Source: Musa acuminata AAA Group (taxonomy: Eukaryota > Streptophyta > Magnoliopsida > Zingiberales > Musaceae). From it: DNA of 64,000 nucleotides. Each line of letters opens with the position of its first letter. Positions within the stretch are counted from its first letter, which is position 1. Made by a program: the position numbers and the translations under genes. Where the stretch lies: positions 11,356,501 to 11,420,500 of the forward strand of contig NC_088327.1 in NCBI RefSeq assembly GCF_036884655.1. Reading direction: 5' to 3'. This document shows, piece by piece, positions 37,579 through 51,700 of this stretch. The notes below the pieces were generated by a model that saw nothing but the letters and a program-made list of their open reading frames with translations, had not been told where the DNA came from and ran no database searches.

Positions 37579-38909
37579 TGATATTTTAGGTATAAATATT
37601 TATGGGATGAGGTCTCAAGTTAATGACATTTGGTGAAAAATATCATAAAAGGTTTTAGACGTGAATGAATTGATTAAGCCATCATCAAATCAATATTTTA
37701 TGTATCGTCATATTAAAATTTAATGATGTAAGCGTATGAGTCTATAAAAAAATTTATGTTTAAATAAAATCATTCAAATTTATTATATAGGGTCTTGAAT
37801 TCAAAACATTTACTAAGCAAGTCTGACATATCATCATTAGATTAATATTCTATTTATACAATTTATCAAGAGAATATTTTAAAATTAACACTTGATAAGT
37901 GATTATAATACTTTGATGTATTTTATGTGTACTTGTATCTTATTTACATGTTTCATTGTCAAAAGTACTCATGTAAACAAAATCAATTCCGAGCTTGTGA
38001 TATTATATAATAATAATAAAATAATAATAATAATAATTTGAGATTGATAAAAAAATTATATATTTAGTTTAGTTTAAAATATTAACATATTTATTTATAA
38101 TAATAATTATTATTTTTAAATTTTATTTATTTATTTATTATTATATCATTAATATTAATCATTTTAACTCTTATAATTATCATCTCTGTCTCATAAGCAA
38201 ATACCTATATAATTTTTAATAATTTATTTTTTTAATCTTATTTTTTAGTAAATTAATATCTAATTATTTATAAATACATATATTTTTTAATAAAAAACAC
38301 TGATCTCGTCAGCACACTTGAGATTTTATATAAATTCAAATACAAATTAAACATACAAATTGTCTAAGATATCAAGGAGACGACAATGGACTCATGTTTC
38401 TGATTAGTAGGTAGGTAGGTGCCTTGTCATCTGTCGACAAGACACATCGGCCATTATAAAGTGGAAGGACCAGATTAATGGAGGCGAGCGTGGGACACAC
38501 AAGTGAAGTGACATGAACATGAACCACTGCGGATGCTATCTTCCTCTCTCACCACAAAGCTTGTGCGTCGGAGAGCTGTCTCGCTTTCTGTCTCACATAA
38601 TTCGATTAGGACCGGATGAGACACGACAAGAGGGACAAATAAAGTAACGTGAGGCGTAGGGTGACCACTATCCTGCCACCTACGGCAGTAGTGTACGAGT
38701 CGCAACGCTTACTCCATGCATGCACGTAAGCATTTATTCCTGATGGAAGCTTTCGTTAAATGTCCAATGCACTTACGACGGCACATTTTCTGGACCGCAG
38801 TAGTGTCAGTCGACACGCTGACGTGGTGCCACAAACGCGGGCGCTCGGCCCCACGCAGGTGCTTAATGCCATGCACACACATAATTGTGCCACATATGTA
38901 CCCACGTCG

Positions 38910-38917
38910 CACGTGGC
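38910..38917. promoter_or_regulatory. G-box / ABRE-like CACGTGGC
   Basis: Distal element about 1.45 kb upstream of the SnRK2 ATG, matching the ABRE consensus (ACGTGGC). Confidence 0.35.
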
Positions 38918-39265
38918 CGCTCTCTTAGCGTCACGCGCGCCCCAAGGAGGACGAGTACAAAACGCGGCCGCCGGTTGAGGCACAGCTTTGGTCACGACCT
39001 GAGAATGCGGCGCCCAGAGGTGACGTAAGCAGTGACGTGAACGCTGCTAGCCTGTTTCGATCGATCCACGAAACAGGATTCTCGGTGTGAACCGGGCCGG
39101 GTCCACGGTCAACTACGGTGTCATTCCATGTTCCCTGGCTGATCTGAGACAGGAAAACGTCACCCACGGTACCGTTGGCTGAAGGGATGCTGAGTAAGCC
39201 ACGAACGGGAGGGAGGGCAAAGTATTCCTCATAATATAAACGTGAAGCGTTCGGTACGAGTACGC

Positions 39266-39271
39266 CACGTG
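39266..39271. promoter_or_regulatory. G-box CACGTG
   Basis: Context GCCACGTGTT, about 1.1 kb upstream of the SnRK2 ATG. Confidence 0.35.
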
Positions 39272-39981
39272 TTCTCTCGGTGTCCACGATGCATCTTGGG
39301 AATGGAATGGAATATTTTGCTCCCGTGGGGCCACCTCTCTCGTCCCGGAAACAAAATAAAAACTGAGTGACTCAGCCGACTACAGAACCCACATGGAAGA
39401 GTGTCGGTCCCTGTGGCGGATCTCTTGGGCCCGGCGTTTCTCTTCGAATCATCAGGCAGGTAGATGCGAAGGTGAGACGCACCCGTGAAGCACGCCAGCG
39501 AGCAGAAACTCGTAGGACCGTCGTGAAGTGGACACGCGGCGCCCCTCCAGGCGCAGTCCACGGCTTCCTTTATCACACTCGTTGCACTTGAACCCGCGGA
39601 TGGTTTCACCTTATCATGCTCCTCCCTCCTCTCATGTCCCGAGCCGAACCGAAAAGAAGGAACCAGCATAGCTTAATTTGTCGAGCAACGAAGGTATGCG
39701 AAAGGAGAAGACAAAGGGAGCCTTTTTAGAACAGAAAGAGCTGAAGAAAGTACTCGATCAAAATGAAGCTCTAATACTGAACGCCAATCGAAAAGAACCT
39801 CTTCTGGTAACGTAGAGGACAAAGGAGATCGTTTTCAGTAGAACCACCGACCGGCGACCATACCGACAACTCCGCCCCATTTCTAAGTGGCTCCGCGTGG
39901 AGAGTGGACTACCGATAAGGCACAAAACCAATCCAGCTCAGTGATTTGACTGCGGAAGTCTAACCGGCAAGAAGCGGCCCA

Positions 39982-39987
39982 CACGTG
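39982..39987. promoter_or_regulatory. G-box CACGTG
   Basis: Context CCACACGTGACG, about 370 bp upstream of the SnRK2 ATG. This is the most proximal of three G-boxes. Confidence 0.4.
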
Positions 39988-40357
39988 ACGACAGCCTCCG
40001 ATTTGCCCCACCCGAAACATCGTCGAATGTCGCCCGACGACAAGTCCACCTCTGGACTAAGCTACTCCGACGGAGCACTGAAGGGAAGATTCTTTGGTCT
40101 ACCTTTTTTGTTTTATCTATTTCCGCTGAGCTCCACGTTCAACAATGACAATACTGCAATAAACTCGACGTGGAATGGATGGATAGATGGACACGTATAT
40201 TCGCAATTTCCGAGCCAATAGCTCGTAGTTTATCTCTCTTGTGCCCTTGCTTTCTGGTTTTCGCCTATGTTTTCATTGTCGGTACAAGAGTCTAGAGAGG
40301 GGGAGGGAGTGGCTGCTCTTCTGTCTGTCTTTGATCCTTGCTTTCATCTGATTCGTA

Positions 40358-43003
40358 ATGGAGCGGTACGAGGTGCTGAGAGACATTGGTTCTGGTAACT
40401 TTGGCGTGGCTAAGCTGGTTAGGGATGTGCGAACCAAAGAGCTCTTTGCCATAAAGCTCATCGAGAGAGGACACAAGGTCTCATCTTTCTTCGGCCCTCC
40501 GCTTCAAAATCCAATCTTGATCGGTGTTTGTTTCTTAGTGTTCCTCTTCAATTCTTGGTTTCTATTGTCACACTTCGATTGTTTCTTTGCCGATGTAGGA
40601 TATTATTTCAAATTCATGGTTTGTTGTCCCTTTAATCCATAAATTAAAGAGTTCACCTTTTCAATCTCCCTCTGGGACTTGGCTAAGTTACCAAGTCAAT
40701 GGCAATTTCTTATTTTTTTTGTTGACTTTCCATATTATTTTTTCTTGCGACTTCTGCACTGGAGGACCCTTTCCACTCTGTACCTGTGTTTTCCCCCTAA
40801 TCTCTGTATTCTTCGAATAAGATTCAGATTTGGAATCCAATTTCAACACATTAGTTGTTTCCAGTTTGGTAAATTACTGTCGATTTATGAATGTCCTGTA
40901 GATATTAATATTTCACTATGTGATTTCTCCTCTTTTGTTTGCAATTGTTTTTAGACTGTGATGCGTTTATCCCTTTGCGAATTGTCATCTTTTTTGGCTG
41001 ATCTATCATTTTTGATTTCTTGTGCAGATTGATGAGCACGTTCAGAGGGAAATCATGAACCACAGATCACTGAGGCATCCAAATATAGTTCGATTTAAGG
41101 AGGTAGCCGGTGCTCTTTTAATATTGAGATGACATTTCTTGTGGCATATTGAGTTGTTTTGGTGACATTTCTTGTTTGTCTTCCTTGGCTTTTAAAGATT
41201 GCCAAAGCTGATTAAGACTGTTTATGTTTGTTTGTTCTTTCCATCAATTTATTGATTTATTTACTTGCAAAAAGAGCAGACCTGGATCAGTTCATTGCTA
41301 CAACCTATCATATCCACAACTAGCCTACAACCAAAGAAGGTTAAAATGGTTGTCTTAATCACAAGCTTTAACTGTCTTGTTCCACATTGTATCAGTGGCT
41401 CAAATGATGTAGTATCTGATATGAGTGGAGCTATTTTGCATGGCTGGTGAAAACATACAGTGTAGAAACGGCTAATATGGCTTTTGGTGTGGTATCTATA
41501 TTTCCATTTATGTTTTACAAGTTGATCTCGTGAGAATGTCAAGTTATTCCATGGCCCTTCAAACATGCTTACCTTGCATGTTTCACATAGCAATTTTGAT
41601 TCAGAGGATGGTTAGATTTGCATGGTCATTGTTAGTCATGGAGATCAAGCAATAAACAAACAGTATCATCATGTTTTTGGAAACTTGTTATACTTTAAAG
41701 TTTAAAGGTTGATGAATCTTGTAAATTAAGTGGGTTAATTGTACTATAGTTGGTCTGAAACTTTCAAGAAACTGTAGCCATCCTATATCGACATAGTTCT
41801 CTGTTGAGATAAGATCAAGCTGGTTTCTCCGGCTAATCAACACAATCTTGATAAGATACTTAAATTTGGAAGTACTATGTTGTTTGGTTCAAGTTCTGAT
41901 TAAAAAGTATGCTGTATGTATGACCAAGTCTGCAAATCTGCTGATTGATCATGTTTGAATCATTTGGTAACTATAGAACATTTACACTGAATTTGCTCTA
42001 TTGTTTGATTTGCACACACATAGTCACCCACATCCACTGCATTTCTGCATTTTCAATAAACTATTTAGCTAGATCATTTTCTTCAAACACGACGTTTTGC
42101 ATAAATAGATGATGTTGATATCAGTTTGAGAGAAAATTCCTATCTCTCGCATAATCTTTCTCGTAGTTGTTTCTTTCGGGAGCTGACCTGCTAATCTGGA
42201 GGAATGTGCAGAAGCATCTAATACTACCTTGTGTTAGTGAAAATTCATCTTCTTTATGAAATTAAATTACCTTCAGGTCTTGTTAACCCCGACGCATCTA
42301 GCCATTGTTATGGAATATGCTGCTGGCGGCGAGCTTTTTGAGAGGATATGCAATGCTGGAAGATTCAGTGAGGATGAGGTATAAGTTCCTCTTATCATCT
42401 AAGCTGGTAAATGCTGCCTCACTGCTAGAGGCCATGCTCTAATCATTGAATTCAATTCTCTTACCAAATCAAACAGGCAAGATTCTTCTTTCAACAACTT
42501 ATATCAGGTGTGAGCTATTGCCACTCCAATGTATGTTTTTTCTCCCTTATTTTTCCCCTTCTGTGTTTTTCCTACAATGTTAAAACTTCAACCTGTAGCA
42601 TGGTAACAACGTCATAATTATTTTTTATGGCAGCAAATATGTCATCGAGATCTCAAGCTAGAAAACACACTCTTGGATGGTAGCCCGGCACCCCGCCTTA
42701 AGATATGTGATTTTGGTTATTCCAAGGTATTTGACTACTATCATAAGCTCAAATTTAATAAGCCGTGATAAATACTTAATCTGTTTATTCTGATTTTCCA
42801 GTCCTCAGTCCTGCATTCTCAACCAAAGTCAACTGTTGGCACACCAGCTTACATTGCTCCTGAGGTTTTATCCAGAAGGGAATATGACGGGAAGGTGAGT
42901 TATGTTTACCCTCCAGTAGCTTTTCCTTTTTCCAGAGGTATTAAGTGGGTTTGTTGCCCATCTTTCATCAACTTGAATCACTGCTATTGATAAACTATCT
43001 GTT

Positions 43004-43046
<43 letters not shown>

Positions 43047-44256
43047 AGATTGCAGATGTTTGGTCATGTGGAGTAACGCTGTACGTAATGCTGGTCGGAT
43101 CTTATCCCTTTGAGGACCCAGAGGATCCTAGGAACTTCCGAAAGACACTTGGTGTAAGTATATTTCACTGGTTAATGCTGAATATTTTTCTTTTTCTTCA
43201 TCCTAGCTTATACCAATTCTTGTACCACTGTAGCTTGGATAAAAACAGAAACAATTTGACAGCCCTTTCGGTCTAATTGAGTAGTAATTCATTTGCCTTG
43301 TTGCAATCACTATATATGTGCTTCAAAAAGTTGAAATAGTGAAAAATGAAAATTCTATGTGATGTGTTTTATCTATTAAAGAGGGTAGAGAAAGTTGTAA
43401 GTATGGTTAGTTCAAGGTTCAGAATAGTTTTCTCTGATAGGTATTGAAGTTGAGATAAAAGGATGAGTATTTGAATTGCTAAAGATAGAGCAAAAACAGT
43501 GAAGGTTTAGGCAATATTATATTTATTAAGACTACAATCAAAGAGTGTTTGTTAATCATAAAGAGATCAGGAAAAAAAAAGAAAATAATAATAGATATTT
43601 AAGTGAAGAACATATGTGATAGCGATATAGCCTTTGCCCAAAATACAGATCATCGTAAGAAAAGAAGCATGTAGCTGACTCCAAATAGTTTGTTTACTTT
43701 ATGTATCGGTTATCATTTACTGTCACTATTTGCTAAAGCGAAAAACATTTCTGTTGGCAGCGGATACTTAGTGTGCAGTACTGCATCCCGGATTATGTTC
43801 GAGTATCGAGAGACTGTGCGCATCTTCTTTCTCGGATATTTGTAGCCAACCCTGAGCAGGTATCTCCTTACTAATCCAATCAAGAGACAACAATGAGGAG
43901 GAAAAGGGGAAACTAATCGCCTTTTAACTTTAAAGCTGCAGAAGCTAATTCGATTTTTTACCCCGCAGAGGATCACAGTTCCAGAGATCAAAAACCATCC
44001 TTGGTTTCTGAAGAATCTGCCCATGGAGCTAACAGATGGGTATCAACATGGTTTGGAGACCGGTGACGCAATGGCTCCAACTCAAAGCATCGAAGAGGTC
44101 ATGGCCATAATTCAAGAGGCACAGAATCCAGGAGAGGTTCCAAAGCTTGGCCATGGCCACTTCATTGGAGGTGGCAGTATGGATCTTGATGACATGGATG
44201 GTGACATGGACCTTGATGACATCGAAACAAGTGGGGATTTTGTGTGCGCTCTCTGA
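40358..44256 (+). CDS. SnRK2 protein kinase (SAPK1/2-like), 342 aa
   Basis: Nine exons: 40358–40477, 41028–41102, 42277–42378, 42477–42530, 42634–42726, 42802–42894, 43049–43153, 43761–43859 and 43969–44256. Every junction is GT–AG in phase 0, giving 342 aa, the classic nine-exon SnRK2 pattern. Kinase landmarks are the GSGNFG loop (11–16), Lys33 in [17 protein letters not shown] (Asp123), DFGYSK (Asp143), the activation loop [20 protein letters not shown] and the APE motif. The C-terminus has the SnRK2 box ([12 protein letters not shown]) and an Asp-rich tail ending SGDFVCAL, typical of rice SAPK1/2 (subclass II) rather than the OST1 type. These Ser/Thr kinases are activated by hyperosmotic stress and, variably, by ABA, and phosphorylate bZIP and other targets in cytosol and nucleus. 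An out-of-frame ATG at 40267 would give a 43-aa uORF overlapping the start (to 40398) if included in the mRNA. Confidence 0.96.
43011..43044. repeat. (TA)n microsatellite at a 3' splice site
   Basis: Seventeen AT units inside intron 6 of the SnRK2 gene, ending 4 nt before the exon 7 acceptor AG (ctag|ATTGCAGATG), where a polypyrimidine tract would normally be. Confidence 0.95.
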
Positions 44257-44903
44257 GAGTTCATCAGAAGGGTTGCCATGGTCCCTCCTGGTGTGCATAT
44301 GGCAGTGTTTTTGGCTGAAGCTGCATGCTGTATGATATGTGCTCCTCTTTTCTTCTTCCTTTTGTGAGGAACAGTAACAATTTTACTTGTTCTTGTTGTT
44401 CAGTGGATTACAGATTACAAATGGCTTTCTCTGATATTTCCTTTTTTGTGATTTCACTAAATGGTTGCAGATTTCTCCTCATCAAAGTCGAATGATTGAT
44501 AGATGCTCAATAAAAGAACGGTCAAACCGAACCAAAATTTTGGATCGTGACATCAATCTTGTCCGTCCATTGAGGCCTTAAGATCAACGAGTGTATTAAC
44601 GGAAAACAAATTCAATATGTTAACTCGAAACTAAAGGAGTGATTAAAGAGGGGGCGGAACTACTAAACCGGTTCATCTGCAACCGGTCCGGTCCATAAGA
44701 AGTCGACTCAAACCAAGTAGAAATTAAATAGGGTCAAGAATTATTGAACCGGTTCAGCTCGAACCGTTCCGGTCCATAAGAAGTCGACACAAACCGGGCA
44801 TTTGGAAGCCGATCGAAAAGCCTCAGAGGTAAACCCTAAGCGCCGGGCCATCGGGCGTTCTCCTCCGTCCCTTCGCCGTCGCCAAGGGATCCTTCGATTC
44901 ACA
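44257..44903. other. Intergenic, 3' flank of SnRK2 and promoter of the S6 copy
   Basis: Contains the SnRK2 3'UTR and two imperfect ~49-bp direct repeats (44666–44714 and 44747–44795, period 81) rich in AACCGG. A telo-box AAACCCTA at 44831–44838 is typical of ribosomal protein promoters or leaders. Confidence 0.55.
44831..44838 (+). promoter_or_regulatory. Telo-box (AAACCCTA)
   Basis: Located 66 bp before the ATG of the S6 copy. This element is characteristic of plant translation-machinery genes and suggests the original promoter was copied with the gene. Confidence 0.5.
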
Positions 44904-47306
<2,403 letters not shown>

Positions 47307-47307
<1 letters not shown>

Positions 47308-47995
47308 ACAATAGCCCAAATAATATTTCATATAGTATTCTCTATGTTTGGACAATAGTCCAAATAATATTTCATAAAATATAGAATTCTCTCTTGTCAT
47401 AAAATATTCTGTCCCTTACAATCGGATATAAAAATATATCCTTAACACAACGAGAGATGAACTTATCTTTTTTTGACCATTTGCGTTTACACTCGGAGAT
47501 TTTAAGTTACTAACTTGAGCATAAGAGGGATCGGATCGAGAAATCTTTTCTGACCTTAGTCTTCACACTTAGAGATTTAAGGTTACTAACTTGAGCATAA
47601 GAGGGATTGGATAAAAAAATCTCTCTTGATCTTGATCTTTATACAGGTAGCATCTCAAGAGTTTAGTATTTTCACATCAGAGGTATATCGAACAACACAG
47701 CACACATGGTTCGGATCATGCTGGGTTGATCAAGACATTAACAATATTTTTTCTTTTCATTTTTGTGTTAGAAGGAAAATTTGATGTACCAAGGGAAGCA
47801 TGCTGGGTTGACCAAGACATTAACAATATTTTTTCTTTTCATTTTTGTGCTAGAAGGAAAATTTGATGTACCAAGGGAAGCATAGGTTGACCCCCGCCTC
47901 GAGTTGGTCGTTATTCTCCAAAATATCCGGGAGTTGATCCCGACAAACTTTTGTCTCCCATTATTAAAAGCCTTTGACGGCAATACCAATAATTT
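47307..47995. mobile_element. Degenerate retroelement-like repeats downstream of the S6 pseudogene
   Basis: Three nested direct duplications: GACAATAG.CCAAATAATATTTCATA at 47307 and 47351; a 76-bp unit with GTTACTAACTTGAGCATAAG at 47489–47640; and an 82-bp unit beginning CATGCTGGGTTG at 47717–47880. The GTTACTAACTTGAGCATAAGAGGGAT style resembles the 3' LTR/U5 region of monocot LTR retrotransposons (CTGACTTGAGCGTCGGAG). No coding domain survives. The first repeat begins at the stop codon of the pseudogene, so an insertion here may have removed the S6 C-terminus. Confidence 0.5.
47717..47880. repeat. 82-bp tandem duplication, two copies
   Basis: Copies start at 47717 and 47799 and differ at only a few bases (for example TGTGTTAG versus TGTGCTAG). 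A third partial start follows at 47881. Confidence 0.9.
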
Positions 47996-48738
47996 CAAAA
48001 CAAGTGAAGAAAATGTTTAATGCATCCCCTATTTGAAGAAGCTTGTTATTGGCAGCTTCCTAAGAGAAGATTAAAAGATATCCTCAGAATGTGAAAAATT
48101 ATTAAAATAGGGGGTTACCAATATAATTCTCTTATTACAAAAAATATATGTAAAATAAAGAAACAAATCTTTTTTTTTTAACTGCCTGCGTGGATGTAAC
48201 AGTAACATCAGTAATGCAACTTACTCTGGCATCAGAAGACCTAAATCACATTCTCACCGAACAGTTCCTAACTTAATTTGCTGATGGCAACTTCTTACAG
48301 TCAAACGAGAACCACCTGATTTGCAGAATCTGCACTTTCACCTGTTTCAGTGTCGAATGCAGATGGAAAGAGGTACAGAATCTGTCCCTGGCAAAATACT
48401 GATGTAATCACCTTAAACTTGGAGCTACAACAATGATGACAATGTATCTACCCAGATACAAAATAACTCAGTTGCACAAATAGAACTACGAGATGAAGTC
48501 ACAGAACTTCACCTTGGAGCCGATTTGCCATCTTAATCCTGTAACTCAACATGTGTAATAAACAAAAAAAAAAAGTATATGTTACAAAAAGAAATGATAT
48601 GGATCTTTCACATAATATAGCCCAGCGTATGCCACTGTAACCGGAGTCTCTCATTTGATGAACCTGATCGTATGACAATGTAACCAGAATCTGGAGATTC
48701 GAGATTGATCAGGCAGATTCAGTTGCCGATAAGTTTCC
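47996..48738. other. Intergenic / 3' flank of the F-box–JmjC gene
   Basis: Probable 3'UTR of the minus-strand F-box/JmjC gene at its right side. Nothing else is recognised. Confidence 0.5.
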
Positions 48739-51700
48739 TCAATAAGAACATTGATAATTATTCAACTCCCCCCAAACTGTTTCTTCTAGTTCCTCCCAAG
48801 ACGCTGCAGTCCTTAATTCCTTCCATAAACTAAATATAGCTCCCAGCACATTCTCTTCATGTAAGATACAGTAGCACCTGATAAAACAAACAAGATATTA
48901 CTTGTGGCCACTGCTAGTCTTTTGAAACTGAAAAATACTGAATTGATGTAATATGTCCTTAACAATTACAGCCCAAGAAGAAAAGAGAAACCTTCGGTCC
49001 ATCAGAAATTCATGTGTTGCCATACATGATGCAAAATAATAAAAGCAGTATTCAGCCTACATGGAGTGATCAAAATCAATTCAATGCAACTTGGAAGTAA
49101 CAATCGATTGGGTAAGGACTCTGACATTGGATCAAGAAACATATACATGAAAGCCTTTGAAGATTAGTCTGTCATATACTTCTCCATTATGAAATTCTTG
49201 TCATGTCCATGAATTATCCTCATAAGATGGTTTGATCTAGGTCAAAACCAATCCATCCTGACAATCAAATTCTTCACAACTCAGGCTATTCTGACCTAAG
49301 GGCTAGTGATAGAAAACATACTTCTAAATTACAAATAGTCCACTCTTCAATATAGGCTATTTGGGTTGGGCTTGATTCAGTTTGAACTGGTTAAACTACT
49401 TTAGGTTCAGCCAAGGCTTGGATATTGGCTCAACCCAATCAACTCAAGGTTGGTTCCTGGTTAAGATTTCTCAACTTCACCGAAGCCCCCGAAAAGGAAA
49501 ATGCATTGATTGGATTGAGTTAGGGGGTCGGATTAACCATCTCAACTTGCAGCCTAGTTCTAGGACAATTTATTGTCAGCCCTTCTGTTGTGAATTAGCA
49601 TATCTCAACAAGATAAAAGTAATGAGTGGTCACAACAACAACAATATAAATGGATCTGAGAAAACCATATAACCAAGTTACAAAGTGTACGTACATGGCA
49701 CGATATGACAGTCTTTTGAACTTCGCCTCGTTCTCTGGTACTTTGCAAGAGTGTGCACCCTGTATAGATGCTTTTGACAAGGGAAGTCTATAGCTTCTCA
49801 AAAGATGTTTAAAAAGAACTTCATCTCCTCTAAAAACATCCAGATATATTGGAATCAAGTCATATAAAGGATCACCTGGACAACAAATAAAATGATTATG
49901 CATGCACAAACGATTAAATTAACAAATGGTGCAAAACTGTTTCTTTTCTCTAAAACAATTATAGCTTTCTCAATGTCTACATAAGGACTAAACTAGTAAA
50001 TGATATCAGAAATTAGGATACCAAATCACCATATTTGTCAGTAAATTAGTTCATCACTGGACTAACTAAAAACCATTAATGTATGCATGTGTATGAATAT
50101 GTATATATGCAATTCATAGAAACACAGAAATACACATGAAAGTTTGCTTACTATAATCACAGAAGCAATACTCCCAATTAATCATGTTTTCAAATATTAC
50201 CAAAAAAACAAAAGAGTTGCTATCTATTTCCCATATATGAAAGCGGTGGGAACAACAAAATCTAGAAATCAGACAGATGTTATCTTAATGCTAAGATGGC
50301 ATAGGAATCAATCTTCTTACCTTACTAGTCTCTCTTTCATGTAACCTGTGCTTATATATGATTAGTAACTTTAGTAAGATAAAGAACTTGTATTTAATTA
50401 GTAAGATAAAGAACTTTCATGAAACCTCTGCTTATATATGATTAGTAAGATAAAGAACACACAAGAAAGTTTGCTTCCTATACTCACAGAAGCAATACTC
50501 TCAATTAGTCATCTTCTCAATATTACCAAAAAACCAAAAGAGTTGTTATTTAAATATCATATATGAAAGCAGTGGGAACAACAAACTGTAGAAATCAGAG
50601 AGATGTTATCCTAATGCTAAGATGGCATAGGAACGCACCTAAAACAAAAGTTCTTTTATCTTACTAATCATATATAAGCACAGGTTACATGAAAGAGATG
50701 CTGGTAAAAGTAAGAAGATCGACATGAAAACAAGTTACAGCCTGTACTTATGTAGGCACTTCACATAATTCTTTCCAACAAGTGAAGAATTTATATTTGG
50801 CATAGGCTGTAAATCCCAAAGCCAAATGTGCTAGTACTTTCCCACGCTACGAAATTTATGTTCTGACTTATCTCCATATATCAGTGGAACAAGTATTATA
50901 TAGTCGATACTAAAAATCAAATGTGACATACTACTGAAAGTTTTCCAGATTGACACTTCTACAGATTTCAATTTATGTGACTATGGAACTGGGTTGACTA
51001 ACTGGAACAGAAAGTAACTTTTAGAAGATTTCTCTGAGAAAATCATAGATATCCAGGTGCATGTCATCAAGAGGAAAAAGAATTTCAACTACTGAAACGA
51101 AGTGATAGAAAATCTTGTTAAGTTTTTTTCCTCGACCTTGTAGAAGGGCTTAAGTGGAAGTGTTGCCACAAATAAGAAGAATATAATAGAAGAAGGGGGG
51201 AAAAGGTTTTTGGTCAAACAATCACTAACCACAGTACAAGTAAGTTATTAAAGAAAGGGATTCTGAACAAAATAGAATTTGACTACTAATCTTGATTAAC
51301 AAAAATTCAAGACAGTTAATTCTGTTTGTAACAGTTAATTTTGTTTGTATCATATATCAAGTCCAGAGGTGTATAGAATAGAGATGATTCTTACCACATT
51401 TTAAGCAGCTTGAATATATGGACATTAACATGCCTCTTTAAATAAGTTGACTCTTCAATATAGGTCTCCAGAAGAGGCAAAAAGAAGATAGGATTTGCCG
51501 ACTAAAAAGGAAAATCTTGAAGGTTGATGATTGGTACAAAGATAAACTCAGAGCATTCTTTCTCCCATGTAAAATTTGGTCAATCTTTTGTAATACATTA
51601 TTCTTTTTGGTGTCTACTATGGTTATTTAAGCTATTGTCAATTATGTCATACATGATACTAGTATGATTTAAAAATTGAGTTTCGAATATCCATTACATG

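Larger units (their letters stand above)
36700..40357. other. Intergenic / divergent promoters of the H3 and SnRK2 genes
   Basis: An AT-rich part (37200–38400) has a (TA)n tract (37517–37576). A GC-richer part (38400–40350) has no gene I can support but contains CACGTG G-boxes at 38910, 39266 and 39982. Open frames on the minus strand (for example 38931–39287, 118 codons) have no known domain. Confidence 0.45.

Noticed and set aside
38931..39287. 118-codon minus-strand frame in the SnRK2 upstream region
   Set aside because: No domain, no supporting exons, and the region looks like GC-rich promoter DNA.
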